DNA from: Prevotellaceae bacterium UBA2448
GTDB lineage: Bacteria; Bacteroidota; Bacteroidia; Bacteroidales; Bacteroidaceae
Direction: 5' to 3'
Length of the DNA: 64,000 nucleotides
Assembly: GCA_002342585.1 (NCBI GenBank)
Contig: DDQG01000029.1
Span: 54,853-118,852 of the forward strand
In this document: piece by piece, positions 30,260 through 39,849 of the stretch
How positions within the stretch are numbered: the first letter of the stretch is position 1
How the letters are laid out: every line of letters begins with the position of its first letter
Program-made: the position numbers and the translations under genes
The notes under the pieces: model-generated
What the model was told of the DNA's origin: nothing
Seen by the model: only the letters and a program-made list of their open reading frames with translations
Databases searched by the model: none

Positions 30260-32179
30260 ATGAAAAACTCAAAACCCAAACAGATAACACCGTCGAAATG
30301 GATGCAACGGGGATGGGCTTTTGCCTTCATCCTGGCATTCGTACTCTTTGCAGCCTATTACCTGATTACAGAAAATAGCGACACTCTCTTCATGGCACAA
30401 AGCCGATCGCTCTTCTACAATAGCGAAATCCATTTTAAAGAGTGTATGCAGCTGCCAGCCGGACTTCTATTTTTCATAGGAGGTTTCCTTACTCAGTTTT
30501 TCTATATTCCAGCGCTCGGAGCAGCAATACTCATTTTCCTTTGGGTAGTTATAGCTCTCATCACAAAGAAGGCTTTCAGCATACGGAACCTGCTCATGCC
30601 TCTGAACCTCGTAGTTCCATTTATGTTACTCGTTTCAGTTATCGACCTCGGTTATTGGATTTATTACATTAAGTTCATAGGTTATTACTTTGTACCCACA
30701 CTCGGACTCTTGTTAGTCGTTTCATGGGCTGCACTCCGACTGCCTAAGAAAGGTCTGTGGACCGTCATTCCCGCGCTCACCTACCCTCTCTTCGGCATCT
30801 ATAGCCTACTCTGCATGGCTATCACCGGACTACAAGGTGTTAAGGGCAAAAACGGAAACGACGAGAAAACACACTCGATGCAAGGCAAATGGTACCTGAT
30901 GAACGTAGCTATTCCTTTCGTTCTCGCAGTCGTCACACCTGTCCTATGGTTCCGTGCCTATAGCGAACTGGCTTTAGAAAACGCATGGATTTCCGGCTTC
31001 CCTATTTTCGAAGCCGAGGAGGCAAGCAGTTGGACTCTCTCCATGCCGTTCATCATTGCCATCGTGTGGTTGTTCATACTCGCCATACCCAAACCTGCCA
31101 AATGGACTAACCTCGTAGCAGATAAACTCAGTGGCAGCAAACTATCCCTGCTATGCTCAACACTAATATTCGTCGCACTTGCCTTCATCACTCACAAGGC
31201 TAATTTCGACAATTACAACTACCATGCTGAAATGCGTATGTATAATGCTGCAGAAGACTACGATTGGGATACAATACTTCAAGAATCAGCAAAACTGCCT
31301 GGCGACGCTACTCGTGAGATGGTAATCTTGAAAAACATCGCCCTTTTCAACAAAGGTACTGTCGGAAACCAGTTCTTCCACTACAACAACATGGGAGAAA
31401 AGCCCTACGTACGCGATTCTCTCAAAGTACACATGGTACAGACAGCAGCCCCATTGCTTTATATGTTCCACGGAAAAGTCAATTTCTCTACCCGTTGGTG
31501 CATCGAAAACTCTGTAGAATACGGTTACAGCTACAACAACCTGCGTATTCTAACCATCTGTGCTCTCGTAAACGAGGAGTACAAGCTGGCACGCAAGTAT
31601 CTCGACATACTGAGCAACACACTGTTCCAAAAGGAATGGGCTGAGCACTATATGCCTGCTACATCAAAAACATACATGCTCAATCAGCATAACATACAAA
31701 AATACTACCCCGAACTGGCAAACATCATCGATTTGCAACGCCACATGGGTTCCGTACTCGATGGAGATAACGGCATACCAGAGATGTATCTCATCAATTA
31801 CTTCTCACGAAGCATGAACAAAGACAGTAAGTATTTCCAGGAAATGACACTCGTCTATGCCCTTGTGCAGAAAGACATACAACTCTTCTGGCCTCGCTTC
31901 GTGCAGTATGCATATCTCAATTCCGACAAGACCATGCCAATCCACTATCAGGAGGCTGCATATCTCTACGGAAAACTCGAACCGCAAAGCATGGATATCT
32001 CACGCATGCCTTTCGACCAACAACAGATAGTAGCTCGCTACGAACGTTTCAACCAAACGGCACAGTCACTCCTCAGTACAGGTTTGGACACTAAACAAGT
32101 AGGAGAAAACATGAAGGCTGTTTATGGCGACACATTCTGGTGGTTCTACTTCTTCTGTCGCGATATAGTTTCATACTAA
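30260..32179 (+). CDS. Multi-helix membrane protein with C-terminal helical-repeat domain (DUF6057-like)
   Basis: 639 residues. The N-terminal half has about eight hydrophobic segments, including GFLTQFFYIPALGAAILIFLWVVIALI and YWIYYIKFIGYYFVPTLGLLLV. The C-terminal half (about 325-639) is soluble and looks alpha-helical and TPR-like (AEMRMYNAAEDYDWDTIL, EYKLARKYLDILSNTLF). It ends AVYGDTFWWFYF. It is a clear paralogue of the protein encoded at 33773-35284, which shares the LTQFFY-P-GAAILI, GYWIYYIK and AVYGD-WW segments. From memory this is the Bacteroidota family DUF6057, with no known function. It is the first gene of an apparent four-gene operon. Confidence 0.65.
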   Translation: MKNSKPKQITPSKWMQRGWAFAFILAFVLFAAYYLITENSDTLFMAQSRSLFYNSEIHFKECMQLPAGLLFFIGGFLTQFFYIPALGAAILIFLWVVIALITKKAFSIRNLLMPLNLVVPFMLLVSVIDLGYWIYYIKFIGYYFVPTLGLLLVVSWAALRLPKKGLWTVIPALTYPLFGIYSLLCMAITGLQGVKGKNGNDEKTHSMQGKWYLMNVAIPFVLAVVTPVLWFRAYSELALENAWISGFPIFEAEEASSWTLSMPFIIAIVWLFILAIPKPAKWTNLVADKLSGSKLSLLCSTLIFVALAFITHKANFDNYNYHAEMRMYNAAEDYDWDTILQESAKLPGDATREMVILKNIALFNKGTVGNQFFHYNNMGEKPYVRDSLKVHMVQTAAPLLYMFHGKVNFSTRWCIENSVEYGYSYNNLRILTICALVNEEYKLARKYLDILSNTLFQKEWAEHYMPATSKTYMLNQHNIQKYYPELANIIDLQRHMGSVLDGDNGIPEMYLINYFSRSMNKDSKYFQEMTLVYALVQKDIQLFWPRFVQYAYLNSDKTMPIHYQEAAYLYGKLEPQSMDISRMPFDQQQIVARYERFNQTAQSLLSTGLDTKQVGENMKAVYGDTFWWFYFFCRDIVSY

Positions 32180-32194
32180 CCAATATTTTTCTTT

Positions 32195-33733
32195 ATGAAG
32201 TCATATAAATATAACCTTATAACAATGATACATTTACGCAATTTAGCTTTAATCTTAACTCTAACAGGCGCATTCATCTCCTGTAGCCGTCCTAAAGCAC
32301 CTGACACATATATAGAGACTCAGGAACTTCCTGTTATTCGTCCCGATTATGCAGAGGTGACTATGCCTGCCAATATATGCCCTCCAAACTTTGCTGTCCT
32401 GCAAGGCACACGCAACGTTGTGGCTCGTTTCACAGCTCCGGGCGGACTCTCCTACACGTATGGTGAAGATGGCAAAATCATCATCGATGAAGACGAGTGG
32501 GCAGAACTGCGTAACGCTGCCAAAGGTTCTGGCATTGCTGTTGAAGTATTTGCTAAGGTTTCTGAGGAATGGGTTCGTTTCAAACCATTCAATATTTACA
32601 TTGCAGAGGAAGACATTGACCCATATATCTCCTATCGTAACATACAACCATCCTACGTGGCTTTCGAGAATATCGCCATTCGTCAGCGAAACCTCACTAA
32701 TTATGACGAAAGCGATATCTACAGTAATATGCCTTTGTCCACTGAGAAGTCTGGCCAGTGCATCAACTGCCATTCATATCAGAACTACAAAACCAGTCGC
32801 ATGCTCTTCCATATGCGTCAGGGCTACGGAGGCACAATGATTGTAGATGAAGGAACTATCAAGAAAGTGGATCTGAAAACCGATTCCACTATCTCTGCAG
32901 GAGTATATCCTTCATGGCATCCACAAATCAATGTCATCGCATTCTCTACCAACAACACAGGACAGTCGTTCCACACTAAGGACATACGCAAGATTGAAGT
33001 ACAGGACACTCGTTCCGACCTCATCCTCTACGACCCGCAAACCGACGAGGTAAGCATCATCGAGAACGACTCCAACGAACTCGAAGTATTCCCATGCTGG
33101 TCTGCAGACGGCAAAACTCTCTATTACTGTTCTGCGCACTTCGAATACCACAACGACAGTCTGGCAAAGGAAACAGAAATGATTCAGCGCTATAAGGAGG
33201 TTCACTACAACCTCTACGCAAAGTCTTTCGACCCTAAGACACGCACATTCGGTCCTTCCATTAAGATTTTCAATGCCGACTCACTCGGACTCTCCGCTAC
33301 CCTGCCACGAGTTTCTCCCGATGGTAAATACCTTGTCTTCTCACTTGCCGAATTCGGGTGTTTCCATGTATGGCATCCAGATGCCGACATACAACTGATG
33401 GATCTTAAGACAGGCGAAGTACGACCACTTACAGAATTGAACTCCAACCAGTCTGAGTCTTATCCTTCATTCTCCAGCAATAGCCGTTGGATTATGACTG
33501 CCTCACGTCGTGACGATGGCAACTACACCCGTCCTTACATTTCTTATTTTGACAAGAACGGACAGTGCCACAAAGCATTCGAACTGCCACAGCGTGATCC
33601 TAATTTCTACACGTTCTTCCTGCGTTCCTACAATCGTCCTGAATTCATGGTAGAACCTGTAAAGGTTACGCCACAGGAGTTTGTCAGCATTGCTCGCGAA
33701 GACCCTAAGAAGGTAACATTCAAAAGCAAGTAA
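32195..33733 (+). CDS. Lipoprotein with CxxCH haem motif and PD40/TolB-like propeller
   Basis: 512 residues. The signal ends in a lipobox (GAFISC, Cys30). An ATG at 32225 would give a shorter signal and is an equally good start. The region near 184-194 contains GQCINCH, a CxxCH cytochrome-c haem-attachment motif. A beta-propeller follows, with PD40-type strands such as VYPSWHPQINVIAFS, VFPCWSADGKTLYYCS, LPRVSPDGKYLVFS and SYPSFSSNSRWIMTAS. Related Bacteroidota proteins are annotated as cytochrome c-like or TolB-like. It lies between two paralogous membrane proteins, 15 and 39 bases away, so the three may form one envelope complex. Confidence 0.72.
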   Translation: MKSYKYNLITMIHLRNLALILTLTGAFISCSRPKAPDTYIETQELPVIRPDYAEVTMPANICPPNFAVLQGTRNVVARFTAPGGLSYTYGEDGKIIIDEDEWAELRNAAKGSGIAVEVFAKVSEEWVRFKPFNIYIAEEDIDPYISYRNIQPSYVAFENIAIRQRNLTNYDESDIYSNMPLSTEKSGQCINCHSYQNYKTSRMLFHMRQGYGGTMIVDEGTIKKVDLKTDSTISAGVYPSWHPQINVIAFSTNNTGQSFHTKDIRKIEVQDTRSDLILYDPQTDEVSIIENDSNELEVFPCWSADGKTLYYCSAHFEYHNDSLAKETEMIQRYKEVHYNLYAKSFDPKTRTFGPSIKIFNADSLGLSATLPRVSPDGKYLVFSLAEFGCFHVWHPDADIQLMDLKTGEVRPLTELNSNQSESYPSFSSNSRWIMTASRRDDGNYTRPYISYFDKNGQCHKAFELPQRDPNFYTFFLRSYNRPEFMVEPVKVTPQEFVSIAREDPKKVTFKSK

Positions 33734-33772
33734 CACACATTCTTCAGACAATATAACCACACACCGCTCACA

Positions 33773-35284
33773 GTGTCTTTCATTAAGAAACATATCGTCC
33801 CTATACTATTCGTCATCGTGGCATACACCATTCTCCTATGCCACGCAGACTATCTCTTTGCCATAAGCGACAACTCTCTGTTCGTTTCTGGCAAAACATT
33901 CATGCGTGAGGTAATCTCCGAGCGTGGTGGACTGTGGGCATGGATAGGGTGCTGGCTCACTCAGTTTTTCTACTACCCTTGGATAGGTGCTGCTATCCTC
34001 ATTCTCCTGTGGCTCATCACATACTACTGCCTCATCTCACTTTTCTCTTTGAAAGGATGGGCACGCCTCTTCGCACTCCTGCCACAATGTGCCCTACTCT
34101 ATCTTCTGCTATGCCTCGGCTATTGGATATATTACATCAAGTCTGCCGGCATTGCATTCGTACCCACACTCGTACTCCTTTACGCATCTTTCCTCGCCCT
34201 AATCACTGATTACCTCATAAGACGTTTTCTCCATCATGCCCGCTGGTGGCAACCCTACCTCCTTTTCTTGCTTTCTTTCATTTCAGCTCGTCCTGTACTG
34301 AAGATCTATTCAGTCACCATGCCTGAAAAGAGTTTCTACAGCGAACTGCGTATGTATCGAGCTGTTGAGGAAGGTCGTTGGAAAGATATCATTAGCGAAC
34401 ACCATGCCATTGCCCAACCTACCAACCTCATGGTGGTTTATAAGAATATAGCCCTTATGCACACAGACAAACTGCAGGATATGTTCAAGACAAACAACTG
34501 CGGTTCTGTACCTGCACCTATTACACGCCTCATGCCGGCAGATACACTACAGATACATATCTCACGACTCGCTGCCCCAATGATTTATTTTCAGTACGGC
34601 CAACTGAACTACGCCTATGAAAGGGCTATGAGCAACATAGTAAAGTACGGACTCACTGCTCGAGATATAAAAGTCATGACTCGCTGTGCAATAATGAATC
34701 AGGAGTTCGACCTTGCTCGCAAATACATCTCTCTGCTCAAGGCAAGCATTTTCCACCATCAGTGGGCAAACCAGCAGGAACGCTTCATTTATTCCAGCAC
34801 GCTACTCATGCAATCTGATGAGTTCAAAAATATCGCACCATTACTCACCGACGAACCCGACAATCTCGATTCCGACAATGGCATGTGCGAACAATGGATT
34901 CTCAATCACTTTGCCGACCTCCTGCATCCTTCGAACCCGAAACTCGAAGAAGTCATCATAACCACATCCCTATGGGCAAAGGACGAATATGCCTTCGACG
35001 TGCATTTCTACAATTACGTTAATGCACACCCCAACGATGCCATTCCGCAACTCTACCAAGAGACTGCCATACTCCTCTGCACACGCGAGGATTCACCAAT
35101 CACACTCGACCATTTCCCGTTCGACAATTTCATTGCCGACCGCTATAACCGATTCGTAAAGGACTACAACCAGTTGTCCGCACAACGACTCTCAGATACG
35201 GAGATGTCAAAACGTCTCCATGCCGTCTATGGCGACAGCTATTGGTGGTACTATTATTTCTACACAGACTTTAATCTTTATTAA
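33773..35284 (+). CDS. Second DUF6057-like membrane protein
   Basis: 503 residues, starting at GTG (33773). No in-frame ATG precedes the first membrane segment, and the N-terminus KKHIVPILFVIVAYTILL aligns with that of the paralogue at 30260. About seven or eight membrane helices (WIGCWLTQFFYYPWIGAAILILLW, GYWIYYIKSAGIAFVPTL) are followed by a helical soluble domain (ELRMYRAVEEGRWKDII, EFDLARKYISLLKASIF) ending AVYGDSYWWYYYF. It is about 135 residues shorter than its partner, mainly because a loop and helices after residue 180 are missing. The S9 peptidase gene follows after 2 bases. Confidence 0.65.
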   Translation: MSFIKKHIVPILFVIVAYTILLCHADYLFAISDNSLFVSGKTFMREVISERGGLWAWIGCWLTQFFYYPWIGAAILILLWLITYYCLISLFSLKGWARLFALLPQCALLYLLLCLGYWIYYIKSAGIAFVPTLVLLYASFLALITDYLIRRFLHHARWWQPYLLFLLSFISARPVLKIYSVTMPEKSFYSELRMYRAVEEGRWKDIISEHHAIAQPTNLMVVYKNIALMHTDKLQDMFKTNNCGSVPAPITRLMPADTLQIHISRLAAPMIYFQYGQLNYAYERAMSNIVKYGLTARDIKVMTRCAIMNQEFDLARKYISLLKASIFHHQWANQQERFIYSSTLLMQSDEFKNIAPLLTDEPDNLDSDNGMCEQWILNHFADLLHPSNPKLEEVIITTSLWAKDEYAFDVHFYNYVNAHPNDAIPQLYQETAILLCTREDSPITLDHFPFDNFIADRYNRFVKDYNQLSAQRLSDTEMSKRLHAVYGDSYWWYYYFYTDFNLY

Positions 35285-35286
35285 TT

Positions 35287-37434
35287 ATGAAAAACTATAT
35301 CCTTTTCTGCATCCTATCAGCAACAACCGTCTATGCTTCTGCACAGGACATGGTTGAAAAGTACAAAAACGCATTTGCAATCAATTCCAAGTATCATTGG
35401 AAAATGAAAAACGGAAACGTCGAAGCCCACAAGGGTAAAGACGGCAATTTCTGGTATTCTGTATATAACGGCGACAGCACCGTCTATTACAGTGTTGACA
35501 GCAAGACTGGAGCCAAAGAACTCATCTCCGACCCTCGTCCTCGTCATCGCCCTCATCATGATGGTAATGGTCACCACTGGATGGAAGTACTCGACGAGAA
35601 GGACGGACACGCAGAGTCTCCTACCCTCAAGAACACATTTATTATTCATAAGGACAACGACCTATACCTGTCTGACGAGCGCGGTGAACAACAAACACTC
35701 ACCCGACTCACCTCCGACGGTCAGGACACCTGCTATTATTCCTCTTGGGGACATTGGTCCGAAGATGGTAAGTACTACGCTACAGTACTAATAAAACCCG
35801 CACCAAAGCGTTTCGTAACCTACACCCTTTCTTCACCTACCGATCAGGTACAGCCCCGCTACTCTCAGCAGGAATATGCAAAACCGGGTGATTCTCTCAA
35901 CTACCGCATTCCTGTCATCATCGATGTTGAAAACCATCGCACCATACGTCCTCAGTCCTGCAATCTTTTCCTCAGCCAGTACCATGTAGAGGCTCCGGTA
36001 TGGGATGTAGGCAGTCAGACTGTTACCTTCGAATTCAACGAACGTGGTCACAAGACTTATCGCGTTCTCGAAATGAATCTCAAGGGCGAAGTAAAGACTC
36101 TCATCGAGGAGAAGAACGATAAGTATGTAGCATACTCACGTAACCTGCGTCGTGACATCAATCCTAATTTCATACTTTGGAAATCCGACCGCGACGGACA
36201 TGCACATCTCTATCTCTATAACCGCAAGACAGCAAAACTCACCCAACTCACCAAAGGCGATTACTGGGTACGCAACGTCATTGCCCACGATTGCAACGAT
36301 AAGGGACAGGGCTACGTGATTTTCTCTGCCAACGGCATGAACTGCAAGAATATAGGTAAAGTCACTTCAAGTCTCGACGGAACAATTTCACAGGAAGACC
36401 CATATAATATCCACTATTATCGTCTCGACCTGAAGTCAAAGAAGGTCGTTGCCCTCACACCCGAGGAAGGTAACCACCGTGCTACTTACAACGAGGATTC
36501 CCAGACTCTCATCGACACATACTCCACTCCGCTCTGTCCTCCAACTACCCTCCTCCGTTCTGCTATCGACGGCAAAGTCATCTCCACCCTCGAGACTGCC
36601 GACATAAGCAAACTGAAGGATGCAGGCTGGACAGCTCCAGAAGTGTTTGTTGCTCCTGGTCGCGACGGCAAGACCGACATGTGGGGACTCATTCGTCGTC
36701 CACGCAACTTCGACCCGTCCAAGCGCTACCCTGTCATCGAATACATCTACTCAGGTCCTGGCGACCAGTACGTACCTAAGTCCTTCTCACCATCCCTCTA
36801 CTACATGGATGCACTCACCGAACTGGGCTTCATCGTCGTACAACTCGATGCCATGACTACCTCATTCCGTTCCCTCGACTTCGAACAGGTATGCTATAAA
36901 AATCTCAAAGACTCAGGTTTCCCCGACCGCATTGCATGGATAAAGGCAGCAGCACAGAAATATCCATATATGGACATCGACCGCATGGGCATCTATGGTT
37001 GTTCTGCCGGAGGTCAGGAAGCACTCGGAGCCCTGCTCTTCCATCCTGAGTTCTACAAAGCCGGTTATGCTGCTTGTGGTTGTCACGACAACCGCATGGA
37101 TAAAATCTGGTGGAACGAACAGTGGATGGGCTACCCAGTCGATTCCAGCTATATCGAATGCAGCAACGTAGTCAATGCCCACAAACTCCAAGGCAAACTC
37201 ATGCTCCTCGTTGGTGAAATGGACGACAACGTCGATCCTTCCTCATCCTACCAGGTAGTCAATGCCCTGCAGAAGGCAAACAAAGACTTCGAATTCATCC
37301 TCATTCCTGGTGCCCACCACACCATGGGTGAAGCCTACGGCGAACACAAGCGTTTCGACTTCTTCGTAAAGAATCTCCTCGGCATCGACCCTCCTGCCTG
37401 GAGCCTCTTAGACAAAAAGGAAGAAAAGAAGTAA
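35287..37434 (+). CDS. S9 family peptidase (dipeptidyl-peptidase IV-like)
   Basis: 715 residues with a signal peptide (about 1-19, ending YASAQ). An N-terminal eight-bladed-type propeller (about 40-440) precedes an alpha/beta hydrolase domain. The catalytic residues are visible: Ser in GCSAGGQEALG near 573, Asp in GEMDDNVDP near 651 and His in PGAHHTMG near 683. DPP-IV-like enzymes remove N-terminal dipeptides after Pro or Ala in the periplasm. The DHR-type SFRSLDFEQVCYKNLKDSGFPDRI segment supports the family. It follows the DUF6057-like gene by 2 bases, so it is part of that operon. Confidence 0.88.
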   Translation: MKNYILFCILSATTVYASAQDMVEKYKNAFAINSKYHWKMKNGNVEAHKGKDGNFWYSVYNGDSTVYYSVDSKTGAKELISDPRPRHRPHHDGNGHHWMEVLDEKDGHAESPTLKNTFIIHKDNDLYLSDERGEQQTLTRLTSDGQDTCYYSSWGHWSEDGKYYATVLIKPAPKRFVTYTLSSPTDQVQPRYSQQEYAKPGDSLNYRIPVIIDVENHRTIRPQSCNLFLSQYHVEAPVWDVGSQTVTFEFNERGHKTYRVLEMNLKGEVKTLIEEKNDKYVAYSRNLRRDINPNFILWKSDRDGHAHLYLYNRKTAKLTQLTKGDYWVRNVIAHDCNDKGQGYVIFSANGMNCKNIGKVTSSLDGTISQEDPYNIHYYRLDLKSKKVVALTPEEGNHRATYNEDSQTLIDTYSTPLCPPTTLLRSAIDGKVISTLETADISKLKDAGWTAPEVFVAPGRDGKTDMWGLIRRPRNFDPSKRYPVIEYIYSGPGDQYVPKSFSPSLYYMDALTELGFIVVQLDAMTTSFRSLDFEQVCYKNLKDSGFPDRIAWIKAAAQKYPYMDIDRMGIYGCSAGGQEALGALLFHPEFYKAGYAACGCHDNRMDKIWWNEQWMGYPVDSSYIECSNVVNAHKLQGKLMLLVGEMDDNVDPSSSYQVVNALQKANKDFEFILIPGAHHTMGEAYGEHKRFDFFVKNLLGIDPPAWSLLDKKEEKK

Positions 37435-37462
37435 AGCCCCAAGCAAGTCCCCAAGTTGAGTC

Positions 37463-37483
37463 CTGCGATATACCATATCGCAG
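37463..37483. repeat. Perfect inverted repeat after the S9 peptidase gene
   Basis: CTGCGATAT, a 3-base loop and ATATCGCAG form a 9-bp perfect hairpin, 28 bases after the stop codon. An A-rich stretch, and no T run, follows on the + strand, so it is at best a partial terminator or an mRNA-end stabiliser. Confidence 0.55.
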
Positions 37484-37499
37484 CCAAAATAAAAAAAGA

Positions 37500-38948
37500 A
37501 TGGAACAAACCAACCGCACCAAAGAACTCGGCACAGCCCCAATCAGTTCCCTGCTGCTGAAGTATGCCATACCAGCCGTCATAGCAATGGCTGCCTCATC
37601 GCTTTACAACATTGTTGACCGCATCTTCATAGGTCACATACCCGATGTAGGCACACTTTCCTTAGGCGGACTGGCTGTCACCTTCCCCGTCATGAACCTC
37701 GCTGCAGCATTCGGGGCAATGGTAGGAGTGGGTGGTTCCACACTCATGTCCATAAAACTCGGACAACGCGACTACGAAGGTGCAAAACGGGTACTGGGGA
37801 ACATCGTGGTTCTCAACATCATCATGGGCATCCTTGTGTCAGTCGTTGCACTCATCTTCATCCATCCCCTTCTCACCTTCTTTGGTGCCAGCGAAAACAC
37901 CTACCCTTATGCCTATGAGTATATGTTCATCATACTTCTGGGCAACGTCATTCCGCACCTCTACCTCGGACTCAACGCGGCACTGCGTTCCACTGGTCAC
38001 CCGCGTGCAGCGATGATGGCTACCGTAGCAACCGTCGTCGTAAACTCCATCCTCGACCCCCTCTTCATCTTCACCCTCGGCATGGGCATTCGCGGAGCTG
38101 CCATAGCCACAGTGCTCTCGCAACTCTTCGCCCTCTGTTTCGTATGGATAAAACTCTCTTCACCGAAAGACCTCATCCACCTGCAACGGGGTATCTACGG
38201 ACTTCGAAAGACCATCGTACGCACCATACTCTCCATCGGACTCTCACCCTTCTGCATGCAACTCTGTGCCTGCCTCGTAGTCATACTCATCAACAAAGGA
38301 CTGGCTACCCACGGAGGCGACATAGCCATTGCAGCCTACGGAATAATCAACAGCGTACTCTTCCTCTCCGTCATGATAGTACTCGGCATCTGTCAGGGTA
38401 TGCAACCTATAGCAGGATTCAACTACGGAGCACAACTCTACGACCGTGTCAACCTCGTACTGCGTTATGCCATCTACATGGCAACCACAGTCATGTGCAT
38501 CGAATTCGTCATCTGCGAATTCTTCCCTGAATACATCATACTGCCATTCACCTCCGACACCGACCTCACCCGCATCTCCGTAATTGCCATGCGCATCATC
38601 GTATGCATGTCGCCACTTGTCGGATTCCAGATTGTCACGAGCAACTTCTTCCAGTCTATCGGAATGCCTAAGCGAAGCATATTTCTTAGCGTCAGCCGCC
38701 AACTGGTATTCCTCGTGCCCTTCCTCATCATATTCCCCGAACTGCCAACTGCCGACGGCACACTCTTGGGCACTAACGGAGTATGGATAGCCATCGCAGC
38801 AGCCGACGCCATTGCATTCATCACCTCCGCCATCATGCTCTGGCAATACTACCATGGAGGCGAATCAACCCATCTGAAGAGTCAGGCACGAGCACAAAGT
38901 CTGCCTCACCGCATTGCAGCATTCTTCAACAACCGACTCACCCACTAA
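37500..38948 (+). CDS. MATE-family efflux transporter
   Basis: 482 residues with twelve membrane helices in two homologous halves. LGTAPISSLLLKYAIPAVIAM at the start, DRIFIGH near 42 and GVGGSTLMSIKLGQRDYEGA near 77-96 are family motifs of the DinF/NorM-like branch. It exports cationic compounds using Na+ or H+ gradients; the substrate is not known. A simple-sequence spacer separates it from truA. Confidence 0.9.
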   Translation: MEQTNRTKELGTAPISSLLLKYAIPAVIAMAASSLYNIVDRIFIGHIPDVGTLSLGGLAVTFPVMNLAAAFGAMVGVGGSTLMSIKLGQRDYEGAKRVLGNIVVLNIIMGILVSVVALIFIHPLLTFFGASENTYPYAYEYMFIILLGNVIPHLYLGLNAALRSTGHPRAAMMATVATVVVNSILDPLFIFTLGMGIRGAAIATVLSQLFALCFVWIKLSSPKDLIHLQRGIYGLRKTIVRTILSIGLSPFCMQLCACLVVILINKGLATHGGDIAIAAYGIINSVLFLSVMIVLGICQGMQPIAGFNYGAQLYDRVNLVLRYAIYMATTVMCIEFVICEFFPEYIILPFTSDTDLTRISVIAMRIIVCMSPLVGFQIVTSNFFQSIGMPKRSIFLSVSRQLVFLVPFLIIFPELPTADGTLLGTNGVWIAIAAADAIAFITSAIMLWQYYHGGESTHLKSQARAQSLPHRIAAFFNNRLTH

Positions 38949-39019
38949 TTCTCAACTTTCAATTTTCAACTTTCAACTTTCAATTTTCAATTCTCAACTT
39001 TAAACTTTAAACTTTACAA
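38949..39019. repeat. Simple-sequence spacer, TTTCAAC/TTTCAAT family
   Basis: About ten head-to-tail heptamer-like units of TTTCAAC, TTTCAAT and TTTAAAC fill the whole gap between the MATE and truA genes. The truA TTG start lies at the end of the array. Confidence 0.85.
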
Positions 39020-39754
39020 TTGCGCTACTTCATCACACTCTCCTACGACGGAGCTGCCTACAACGGTTGGCAGATACAGCCCAACGCACCCTCCGTACAA
39101 GAAACACTTCAGAAGGCACTCTCCACCCTCCTACGCACACCACTCGAAATCGTAGGAGCTGGGCGCACCGACACCGGAGTCAACGCCTCCTTCATGGTAG
39201 CCCACTTCGACTTCGACACAGCATTTACCACCGACGAACTCGCACAACTCCGTTACAAACTCAATAAATTCCTGCCTGCCGACATCGCCATTCACGACAT
39301 ACACCCCGTCGCTGACGACATGCATGCAAGGTTCAGTGCCACCTCACGCACATACCATTACTATATTGTGACCGAGAAGACACCCTTCGAACCCTATGCC
39401 TACCGCTATCCGCAGCCACTCGACTTCGAACTGATGAACCAGGCATGTCAACTCCTTCTCACCACAAGCGACTTCACATCGTTCGCAAAACTCCATACCG
39501 ACACCAAGACCAACATCTGCACCGTGACCTATGCCCACTGGCAACAGCTCACACCCGTCAAGTGGCAGTTTACCATCACCGCCAACCGATTCCTCCGCAA
39601 CATGGTTCGAGCCATCGTAGGCACCCTCCTCGACGTCGGTCGCGGCACCATCACCCTACAACAATTCCAACAGATAATAGAAAAGAAAGACCGCTGTTCC
39701 GCAGGCAACTCCGTTCCCGGCAACGCCCTATTCCTCTCCGACATAAAATACTAA
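39020..39754 (+). CDS. truA: tRNA pseudouridine(38-40) synthase TruA
   Basis: Isomerises uridines 38-40 in the anticodon arm of tRNAs. The catalytic Asp lies in GAGRTDTGVNA near residues 48-58. RYFITLSYDGAAYNGWQIQP at the N-terminus and NRFLRNMVRAIVGTLLDVGRG near 196-216 are family signatures. The length (244) is normal. Translation appears to start at TTG (39020), because the family N-terminus begins exactly there and no ATG or GTG lies upstream in frame before the simple repeats. Confidence 0.94.
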   Translation: MRYFITLSYDGAAYNGWQIQPNAPSVQETLQKALSTLLRTPLEIVGAGRTDTGVNASFMVAHFDFDTAFTTDELAQLRYKLNKFLPADIAIHDIHPVADDMHARFSATSRTYHYYIVTEKTPFEPYAYRYPQPLDFELMNQACQLLLTTSDFTSFAKLHTDTKTNICTVTYAHWQQLTPVKWQFTITANRFLRNMVRAIVGTLLDVGRGTITLQQFQQIIEKKDRCSAGNSVPGNALFLSDIKY

Positions 39755-39849
39755 TAACGGTTAAAGGTTAACGGTTAAAGGTTAAAGACCTAAGCCAACA
39801 GCCAATAACTTTCAACTTTCAACTCTAAACTTTCAACTCTCAACTAAAA
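39755..39849. repeat. Mixed simple-sequence spacer (GGTTAAC and TTTCAAC families)
   Basis: Two or three units of GGTTAA(C/A)G follow the truA stop, then a run of CTTTCAA and CTAAACT units leads up to the EamA start. No gene is seen. Confidence 0.8.

Noticed and set aside
38244..38855. 203-codon minus-strand frame inside the MATE gene
   Set aside because: Composition is dominated by Asp, Glu, Val and Tyr with no motif, and the plus-strand MATE transporter is certain. It is a shadow of C-rich codons.
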